Shown in pieces: positions 1-5,033 of a DNA stretch of 5,323 nt. The translations under genes were made by a program, and so were the position numbers. The notes beneath the pieces were generated by a model. The model was given only the letters and a program-made list of their open reading frames with translations. It searched no databases and was not told where the DNA came from. Origin of the DNA: an uncultured Fidelibacterota bacterium (GTDB lineage: Bacteria; Fidelibacterota; Marinisomatia; Marinisomatales; UBA8229). The DNA lies in the NCBI GenBank assembly GCA_913054425.1, contig CAJXJG010000132.1, forward strand, positions 1 to 5,323, written 5' to 3'. Numbering within the stretch: the stretch's first letter is position 1; each line of letters opens with the position of its first letter.

Positions 1-1622
1 TGCACATAGATTCCATAACTCCCACATCCTTTAACAAAAGAACCAGTCAGGGTAACATCACCATCAATACAAATGACACCACTCCTACTTGCGTTTGAGA
101 CTCCTGTAGAATTAAGTGTAACACTATTTTCTGACAATATACCATTACCAACACAATTAGAAATTTCTACCCCAGTGAGATCAACTGTTCCGCTAGAAGA
201 TATATTAGCACCTGACCCAACTGAAATATCATCAAAGAGTGAATGCATCTGATCATTGTTAGCACTTGTGTTATTTATTTTGCTATAGAAACGAACCTTG
301 ATCTGATCACCATACTCCACATAACTTGAAATATCTATTCGGAAATAATGCCAAGAGTAGTAATAGGATTGATTATTATAGGGATATGCAGACCAAACTT
401 GATCCCAACTACCACTGTTATTTAGTTCAATATATACTTGGGCTTCACATCCGTAATCAGAATACATTTTTGTACGAAAGCTAAATTGTATAAAACATCT
501 GTCCCCTACAGTTATTGGCGCATCAGATTCGATGTATGTATCGGTATCATTGCCATAAACATATATACAATAATTTCCACCACCCACTGGTTGAATTGAA
601 ACTTCACCGTCCGTTTCTCCTTCTGCATTCCACGTATCATCCCACAACTGGTCATCAAAATTATCATAGAGTATACCTCCATTTAAATTTTCAAATTGAC
701 AGTGAGTAAACGAAGGTGCAGTGTCCGCATTACTAAATACTATACTTCCCTGTTGTGTATCATTCGCGCCACGAAAATAAATATTATTATCCAATGTTCC
801 AGTGCATATAAGTGTACCATCTACCTCTAAAAAATAACTCCCATTAAAAATAACTTCCACACCCGGTTCAATAGTCAGGGTTTGTCCTGAGGGTACGATG
901 GAGTTTTCTATAATATAATAGGGACTGTTGGCAAGAGTCCATGTGCCGCTCACTTCACCGGATATATTGGAGACACCGGAACCATCCAGCGACACACTCA
1001 GTACGGGTGTGTCGGGGTCATTGCTGGCCAGGGTCATGGTGGTCTGCGAATTACCAGTAATATCAGGTGTAAAAGTAATATTCAGTGTCCCGCTGTCGTC
1101 TTCTGCGACAGTCAGGGTTGTAACGTCCGCGGTCCACATGTCATCCCCAATGGTAATACTGCTGATCAGCATATTGCCGGTCCCGGTGTTGTACACTGTC
1201 AGTGGTTTGCTTAAAGATTGCCCAAGGGCAACATTCCCAAAGCTGAGTATATCGGTAGATACAGAAATATTAACATTGGTTCCTTCTCCTGTAAGAGGCA
1301 GTGTCGCAGTGGCCAGAACATCACCAGTGGTAGTCAGCGTCTGGCTGAAAGACCCTGGGGACGTGGGGGTGAATGCCAATATAAAGTTTGTACTTTCATT
1401 TGCAGCAAATGAATACGCTTCCGGTGTAATGGAAAAGGGCGCAGACTGGCCGGAAAAGGTAATGGTCTGGGCTGTGCCCAAATCATTGGTTACCTGAACC
1501 GTATCATATTTTGTGCTGTTTAAAGTAACCGGCCCAAATTCAATGCTGGTCGGATCCAGGGTAACACCTTGTCCAAATCCAATACTTAAAACCAGAATTA
1601 GTGTGATCGTTATTTTTTTCAT
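1..1622 (-). CDS. Secreted multidomain surface protein: tandem Ig-like domains plus beta-helix with an inserted jelly-roll-like domain (3' end missing)
   Basis: The frame is open from the ATG at 1622-1620 to the left edge: 540 codons plus two bases, no stop. The start has a Shine-Dalgarno AAGGA 7 nt upstream and begins a clear signal peptide (MKKITITLILVLSIGFG, then Q18). Residues about 20-113 and 118-216 are two Ig-like domains of the choice-of-anchor/ASPM-HYDIN type ('IEFGPVTL', 'LSFGNVALG', 'FTPTSPG', 'FTPDITG'). Residues about 222-300 carry the usual lead-in of FCB secreted beta-helices ('SGQTLTIEPGVEVIFNG', then 'LEVDGTLICTGT'). Residues about 318-470 look like an inserted jelly-roll domain ending 'LFDDISV'. 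From about 479 the helix resumes with rungs of roughly 20 residues. No catalytic residues are evident; the role is probably adhesive or structural at the surface. The missing C-terminus may hold a secretion or anchoring domain. Last gene of the apparent operon, 43 nt after the tail-collar gene. The frame is secure; function is inferred from domain type. Confidence 0.9.
   Translation of the reverse strand, partial: MKKITITLILVLSIGFGQGVTLDPTSIEFGPVTLNSTKYDTVQVTNDLGTAQTITFSGQSAPFSITPEAYSFAANESTNFILAFTPTSPGSFSQTLTTTGDVLATATLPLTGEGTNVNISVSTDILSFGNVALGQSLSKPLTVYNTGTGNMLISSITIGDDMWTADVTTLTVAEDDSGTLNITFTPDITGNSQTTMTLASNDPDTPVLSVSLDGSGVSNISGEVSGTWTLANSPYYIIENSIVPSGQTLTIEPGVEVIFNGSYFLEVDGTLICTGTLDNNIYFRGANDTQQGSIVFSNADTAPSFTHCQFENLNGGILYDNFDDQLWDDTWNAEGETDGEVSIQPVGGGNYCIYVYGNDTDTYIESDAPITVGDRCFIQFSFRTKMYSDYGCEAQVYIELNNSGSWDQVWSAYPYNNQSYYYSWHYFRIDISSYVEYGDQIKVRFYSKINNTSANNDQMHSLFDDISVGSGANISSSGTVDLTGVEISNCVGNGILSENSVTLNSTGVSNASRSGVICIDGDVTLTGSFVKGCGSYGIYV
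213..671 (-). other. Jelly-roll/MAM-like domain inserted into the beta-helix
   Basis: Residues about 318-470 break the beta-helix pattern. The segment starts 'YDNFDDQLWDDTWN', runs through alternating aromatic-rich strands ('FIQFSFRTKMY', 'AQVYIELNNSGSW', 'YYSWHYFRIDISS', 'IKVRFYSKI') and closes with 'LFDDISV'. An opening 'FDD...W' and a closing 'DDISV'-type strand are typical of jelly-roll, MAM or carbohydrate-binding-like modules in secreted FCB proteins. Beta-helix sequence lies on both sides ('SFTHCQFENLNGG' before, 'GTVDLTGVEISNC' after), so it is an insertion and not a terminal domain. The exact fold and any ligand are unknown. Confidence 0.6.
975..1565 (-). repeat. Two tandem Ig-like domain repeats within the left-edge surface protein
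   Basis: Residues about 20-113 (1565-1284) and 118-216 (1271-975) follow the same plan: a first strand with 'SIEFGPVTL' or 'ILSFGNVALG', a 'VTN' or 'VYNTG' strand, a 'FTPTSPG' or 'FTPDITG' strand, and a closing 'PLTGEGT' or 'SLDGSGV'. This is protein-level divergence rather than a DNA repeat. Such domains usually act as spacers or binding modules in secreted FCB-group proteins. Confidence 0.75.
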
Positions 1623-1629
1623 TTTAGTT

Positions 1630-1634
1630 TCCTT
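1630..1634 (-). promoter_or_regulatory. Ribosome binding site of the left-edge surface protein gene
   Basis: AAGGA on the minus strand, 7 nt before the ATG at 1622, in a 43-nt gap after the stop of the tail-collar gene. It fixes the start of a frame that has no visible stop within the window. Confidence 0.7.
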
Positions 1635-1665
1635 GGGCCTTTTTCAGTTAAGACCCTGTTATTAA

Positions 1666-2052
1666 TTATTCAACATTGACGGTTCTATCTACCAGTTCAT
1701 CGTATGGAATGACAGCATTGTTTGCATCATATCCTTTGGGACCTTTTCCGCCCATAACCGGCAAATTAAAAGTCGTAGAACCATCACCTTCCCCATAAAT
1801 CGTACTGATAACGGCAAACAAGCCAGCATAGTTTGTCCGTGAGACTGCACTGCCATCACACAACAACCATCCATCTGGAGCCGTGCTGCGGGCAAAGGTG
1901 ATCACAGCACCGGTTGGGGATCCAGAAGAAGCTGTGGTCATAGATGACTCATCCTGGAAGATGAGATTGCCTTCCACTTTCAGGTCCCCGTTCACTTCAA
2001 AGTCCTGGGCAAAAACAATATTTAAGGTTGCTAATACTATTAGTTTCTTCAT
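1666..2052 (-). CDS. Small secreted phage tail-collar domain protein
   Basis: A 128-residue protein. The ATG at 2052 is preferred over an in-frame TTG at 2079 because it has GAGAAG 6 nt upstream and begins a normal signal peptide (MKKLIVLATLNIVFA, Q16); the TTG would place nine charged/polar residues ahead of it. Residues about 17-40 form a short spacer ('VNGDLKVEGNLIFQDESSM') like the beta-strand spacers before trimeric fibre or collar domains. Residues about 48-100 match the phage tail-collar family (Pfam Phage_Tail_Collar): 'GAVITFARSTAPDGWLLCDG', a 'YAGLFAVISTIYGEGDG' stretch and 'TTFNLPVMGG', where the family usually has 'LPDLRGR'. The protein stops about 28 residues later, without the long fibre or glycine-rich tail of many homologues. 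No other phage gene is near, so a bacterial surface role is likelier than a virion part. It lies 19 nt after the cohesin lipoprotein gene. The family call is firm; the role is unknown. Confidence 0.88.
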   Translation of the reverse strand: MKKLIVLATLNIVFAQDFEVNGDLKVEGNLIFQDESSMTTASSGSPTGAVITFARSTAPDGWLLCDGSAVSRTNYAGLFAVISTIYGEGDGSTTFNLPVMGGKGPKGYDANNAVIPYDELVDRTVNVE

Positions 2053-2058
2053 TATTGT

Positions 2059-2064
2059 CTTCTC
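2059..2064 (-). promoter_or_regulatory. Ribosome binding site deciding the start of the tail-collar gene
   Basis: GAGAAG on the minus strand, 6 nt before the ATG at 2052. It lies inside the longer frame that would begin at the TTG at 2079, a TTG that overlaps the end of the preceding gene and has no comparable purine run. This favours the 128-residue form. Confidence 0.6.
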
Positions 2065-2071
2065 AATATGT

Positions 2072-2887
2072 TTATTCAATTAAAATTATCCCCTTTACCG
2101 TCTCCACAATATCCACTTCATTGTTGTCTTTATCCCTGAAAGCAGACTGGTTATTAAACGTCAGTTCCGTCTGACCCGTAGCCAGGAGCGTTATCTCCAG
2201 GCTGGCGATGATGCCCGTGCCGGAAACATCGTCCAGGGTCGCACCCATAACGCCAATATCCAGGATGGCCTCGCCGCTGTTGTTATCAATTTCCGTGAAT
2301 GAAAGGGGGTCCACCCCGGCCGTTTCCATGAACTGGCCGATGTTCCAGCCGTCCACCCGCACCATGCTGGGATCAAAATCGATGATGATCTCCGCCCCAG
2401 CGATGTTAGACACTTCCTCGGCGTAAATATCCAAAGTAATTTGATCATTTATTGATGCAGTGGTCTCCATGTGATAAAAGCGCAGTGCCGGGCCGGTCAC
2501 GGCATTGATGGTAAAGGATACACTGTCCGGCTGAGGCTCCACATCTCCAGACACATACCGTCCCTGCACTACAAAGGTATGATTGCCTTCGTCCAGATAT
2601 TCCAGGTTCATGAATTTATATTGATACCAGTCCGTATCGCCCAGCTGGTAGCTCCAGTCGCCGTCATCCAGCTTGGTGCGGAAGGTCATATCCTCTTTAT
2701 TGCCCTCCCAGGTAGCAACAAAGGAATGTTCATAATAAGTTAAACCCTGTTGGGGGCTGGAGATGGTGGTATTGGGTTCTTCGTATTCGGGGTTCCCCGG
2801 GTCCAGCGGGTTTTTGTATTCTACATCATCCACATCGCAGGAAATAAAAAGTAAAATCACTCCAATGGTAAATGGGATACGCGTCAA
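2072..2887 (-). CDS. Cohesin-domain lipoprotein with an Ig-like middle domain
   Basis: A 271-residue predicted lipoprotein. The signal sequence (MTRIPFTIGVILLFIS) ends in a lipobox-like 'LFISC' with lipidation expected at C17. An acidic tether follows ('CDVDDVEYKNPLDPGNPEY'), of a kind common in Marinimicrobia and relatives. Residues about 40-129 resemble an Ig-like/Y_Y_Y-type domain ('VATWEGNKEDMTFRTKLDDG', 'LDEGNHTFVVQGRY'). Residues about 133-271 match a cohesin fold: 'VSNIAGAEIIIDFDPSMVRV', 'GEAILDIGVMG', 'GTGIIASLEITLLATGQTEL' and a closing 'VKGIILIE'. Cohesins bind dockerin modules on partner proteins; no dockerin is visible here. The start is TTG at 2887, whose TTGA overlaps the stop of the upstream gene by 4 nt. 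The next in-frame start (GTG, residue 10) would leave too short a signal sequence. The gene is markedly more GC-rich than most of its upstream neighbour. Domain calls are fairly sure; the partner is unknown. Confidence 0.9.
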   Translation of the reverse strand: MTRIPFTIGVILLFISCDVDDVEYKNPLDPGNPEYEEPNTTISSPQQGLTYYEHSFVATWEGNKEDMTFRTKLDDGDWSYQLGDTDWYQYKFMNLEYLDEGNHTFVVQGRYVSGDVEPQPDSVSFTINAVTGPALRFYHMETTASINDQITLDIYAEEVSNIAGAEIIIDFDPSMVRVDGWNIGQFMETAGVDPLSFTEIDNNSGEAILDIGVMGATLDDVSGTGIIASLEITLLATGQTELTFNNQSAFRDKDNNEVDIVETVKGIILIE

Positions 2888-4953
2888 AATGTCTTGTATA
2901 AATAGAGTTGATTCTGCACATGGATAGGATCATATGAAAATGAAGCACCCACGCCATAATCTGTAGGAAAGTTGAGCATGGCCTCCAGGGCGCTGGAAAT
3001 CCAGATTGTCGCAAATAAACCGGTTATGATCGAAGCGGTTGTTTTTGCAGAAGACATGGTAGAATGATCATCTTCCATGATTATTTTGTACGTATCTATA
3101 TTTTCCATGAGCTCCTGGGCCAGGTAATCATTTCTGGATTTTTCATATTCCGACTTGGTGAGTGAATAATTATACCATAAATAACCAGAACCAACTGCGC
3201 TGGCGACAGTTAAACCGGTAAAGATAAACCCGGTGATCTTTCGGCCGCCGTGATCCTCATCAGCGCTGTACCGCTGGCCTCTTCCCGGTAAAACCAGTGA
3301 ACGCATAAACGCCTTACCTTTTGTTTTCTGTACCAGGGATATCCGTTGTTCAATGGGCGCTGTGGGACTGATAAAGAATTGCGCTTCTTTTGTTTCAAAA
3401 CCGGGGCTTACGAAAGTAATTTCATATTTTCCCTCTTTAAACTCCCGTTCATACATGGGCAGGGAACCCTCATTCTTACCATCAATAATTACATTAACCC
3501 GCGCCGGCGTATCATTATGAAAAGTGATCATACCGGGATTCAGCGAGCCATAGAATTCTCTTACCCATTTAGGTATAATATTCTTTAAATCACCAAACTT
3601 ATCTTTTGATTTGACTTTTAATTCAAAATTGGTCGGCTCGCTGGTGGTATTGTTTTCAATATCATTCAGGCTCATGTAACAGTTATATTCTTTGCTGCCT
3701 ACCAGGTACGTAAGCTCGGCAAAGATCATCTTATCCACATCCAGAATTTTTCCCATCTGCATGCGGCATTCATTGTCGTCACACACTCTGGCTGCATCCC
3801 ATTGATTTTCTTTCAGTATGCGGTCAACGTATTTGCGGTCTTTAATCTCAAAATCAGATACCTTGCTGAAGGCTTCCTCAAAATGACGATTAATGATACG
3901 TTCTTCCGGATTGGATATGCCTTCACGACCTACAACAAAAATAGCCACTCTATCATTTTTTAATTCGCTAACTTCAATAGTGAATGTTATAGATCGATTA
4001 TTGCTCAATTTTTCAAAATAATCATCCAAATAACTGGGTTTCGTTGGTTCAAGCGTGAGATTTTTCAGGTTTAACCTTGCCATAACAAACTGTGTGGGAT
4101 ACTTGGAAGTAATTTTGTTTATGTAGGTCGATACTACACCATATTCATCTGAAACTATTGCGGCACTGGAAAATTCACCATTTCCTTTTGTGAATATAAA
4201 TATTAAAGGTAATTCATTTATGGGCACACGTTCACCCCTGGGTAGGTATATATCTGTTTCGATTTTCAAGGGATCATTAACCCGTTCACCTACAACAGCT
4301 CTATAGCTATTTTTTACTGTTTTCAATTGAATATTGTTGACGATGGTTTCTATTTCAGTCTGCACCCTGCTGGTTAAATTAAATTCACGCTCATTATCCT
4401 GGTGCATAACCCCAGCTCCACCCAGAGCTTTATACAGATATTCGTAACAATGGATAAGTAATTTTAATCGATGTATGGGGTCATTATCTTCATCTATGTT
4501 CATAAAATCATCGAATAGGTTCCTGGCAGTAGTTACAGCCTTTTCCATGTTTTCCTTATGTGATTTTTTGTTTAATCGATAATAGACAAAATATTCATCC
4601 CTCGTCGAAAATTTCCGGTGCAGTTCCAAACCCTCCAAATCACCAAACGTAATAGTCATTGATTTTGCCTGAAAACGATCCACCATAGTTTCCTGGTCTT
4701 CAAAGAAATAAGACTCGGATATACCGATAACCTGTGTTTTGATCTGGCTGGAAATATCTATTAAGGCAAGTTCCTTACCCTCATTTTCATATTCCGCGCG
4801 TGATCGTTTGTTTATATCAACTCGGCCTATACCAATATAATATTCTGGATCTCTAGGAGTTTCCCCGCTCAAAACCAATTCCACCCAACTCGGCTTGGGC
4901 TGGGCACTTAATACGCACATGCTTATTAAAAACAATTGCAATAAACGTTTCAA
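2884..4953 (-). CDS. Multidomain envelope protein: LPP20-like, Ig-like, CsgG-like, PEGA and C-terminal membrane domain
   Basis: A 689-residue protein starting at TTG, 8 nt after a strong AAGGAG. Its signal peptide (MKRLLQLFLISMCVLSA, Q18) suits signal peptidase I; C13 lacks a proper lipobox. Domains in order: LPP20-like, about 20-130 ('KPSWV', 'YYIGIGRVD', 'GKELALIDISSQIKTQV', 'EYFVYYRL'); a helical linker, about 131-215; an Ig-like segment resembling Big_1, about 222-298 ('IFIFTKGNGEFSSAAIVSDE'); a CsgG/LpoB-like domain, about 334-470, with 'EIKDRKYVDRILKEN' and the Cys-pair motif 'CDDNECRMQMGKIL' (C391, C396); PEGA, about 476-541 ('VNVIIDGKNEGSLP', 'GKYEITFVSPGF'); and a DUF5683-like membrane region from about 546 ('RSLVLPGRGQRYS'; helices about 573-597 and 637-660). 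It probably sits in the periplasm, anchored by the C-terminal helices. CsgG-like domains are often outer-membrane assembly factors, but no pore-forming segment is evident here. First gene of the tightly packed unit. Domain calls range from good (LPP20, CsgG-like, PEGA) to tentative (Ig-like, DUF5683). Confidence 0.92.
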   Translation of the reverse strand: MKRLLQLFLISMCVLSAQPKPSWVELVLSGETPRDPEYYIGIGRVDINKRSRAEYENEGKELALIDISSQIKTQVIGISESYFFEDQETMVDRFQAKSMTITFGDLEGLELHRKFSTRDEYFVYYRLNKKSHKENMEKAVTTARNLFDDFMNIDEDNDPIHRLKLLIHCYEYLYKALGGAGVMHQDNEREFNLTSRVQTEIETIVNNIQLKTVKNSYRAVVGERVNDPLKIETDIYLPRGERVPINELPLIFIFTKGNGEFSSAAIVSDEYGVVSTYINKITSKYPTQFVMARLNLKNLTLEPTKPSYLDDYFEKLSNNRSITFTIEVSELKNDRVAIFVVGREGISNPEERIINRHFEEAFSKVSDFEIKDRKYVDRILKENQWDAARVCDDNECRMQMGKILDVDKMIFAELTYLVGSKEYNCYMSLNDIENNTTSEPTNFELKVKSKDKFGDLKNIIPKWVREFYGSLNPGMITFHNDTPARVNVIIDGKNEGSLPMYEREFKEGKYEITFVSPGFETKEAQFFISPTAPIEQRISLVQKTKGKAFMRSLVLPGRGQRYSADEDHGGRKITGFIFTGLTVASAVGSGYLWYNYSLTKSEYEKSRNDYLAQELMENIDTYKIIMEDDHSTMSSAKTTASIITGLFATIWISSALEAMLNFPTDYGVGASFSYDPIHVQNQLYLYKTF

Positions 4954-5033
4954 AGCACCTTCTCCTTAATTTGTTATATCAAAACATTTCTAAATATTTA
5001 TATAAAAATCTCTATTATTTTAAATGTGCTAAA
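4954..5033 (-). promoter_or_regulatory. AT-rich intergenic leader, possible promoter of the four-gene unit
   Basis: An 80-nt gap, about 16 G or C by hand count (20%), between the stop of the right-edge gene and the TTG of the large envelope protein gene. It is the longest gap in the window and much more AT-rich than the genes beside it, so it is the best place for a promoter. A TATAAA lies in it, but with no convincing -35 partner, and I found no clear Bacteroidetes-type TAnnTTTG box. No GC-rich terminator hairpin follows the upstream gene, so read-through from it is equally possible. Confidence 0.3.
4962..4967 (-). promoter_or_regulatory. Strong ribosome binding site for a TTG-started gene
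   Basis: AAGGAG on the minus strand, 8 nt before the TTG at 4953, followed at once by a second AAGG. It supports TTG as the true start: the first in-frame ATG is codon 12, inside the hydrophobic core of the signal peptide, and would destroy that signal. Confidence 0.8.

Noticed and set aside
928..1497. A 189-codon open frame on the plus strand.
   Set aside because: It lies wholly antisense to the Ig-like part of the left-edge surface protein, whose frame has a signal peptide, Shine-Dalgarno sequence and recognisable domains. The plus-strand product has no recognisable motif and starts at TTG without a binding site.
1635..1656. Possible hairpin on the minus strand (GGGTC and GGCCC around a 12-nt loop) between the tail-collar and surface-protein genes.
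   Set aside because: The stem is only 5 bp with one G-U pair and a large loop, and no U-run follows, so it is not a terminator. A role in masking the adjacent AAGGA cannot be supported.
1666..2052. A prophage remnant, suggested by the tail-collar domain.
   Set aside because: No other phage structural, lysis, packaging or integrase gene is present, the protein has a Sec signal peptide, and its neighbours are bacterial envelope proteins.
2053..2079. A longer N-terminus for the tail-collar protein, from a TTG at 2079.
   Set aside because: It would overlap the stop of the lipoprotein gene, lacks a binding site and puts a charged nine-residue leader before a good signal peptide; the ATG at 2052 has GAGAAG at proper spacing.
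2471..2743. A 90-codon plus-strand open frame.
   Set aside because: It is antisense to the Ig-like domain of the cohesin lipoprotein, which is strongly supported; the product shows no family resemblance.
4915..4953. Lipoprotein signal in the large envelope protein, using C13.
   Set aside because: The residues before C13 are I-S-M, and Met at -1 does not fit a lipobox; cleavage after A17 with Gln at +1 fits better.
4982..4999. AT-rich imperfect inverted repeat (AAACATTT and AAATATTT) in the leader of the large envelope gene.
   Set aside because: It has a 2-nt loop, all A/T pairs apart from one mismatch, and lies in sequence that is 80% AT, where such matches arise by chance.
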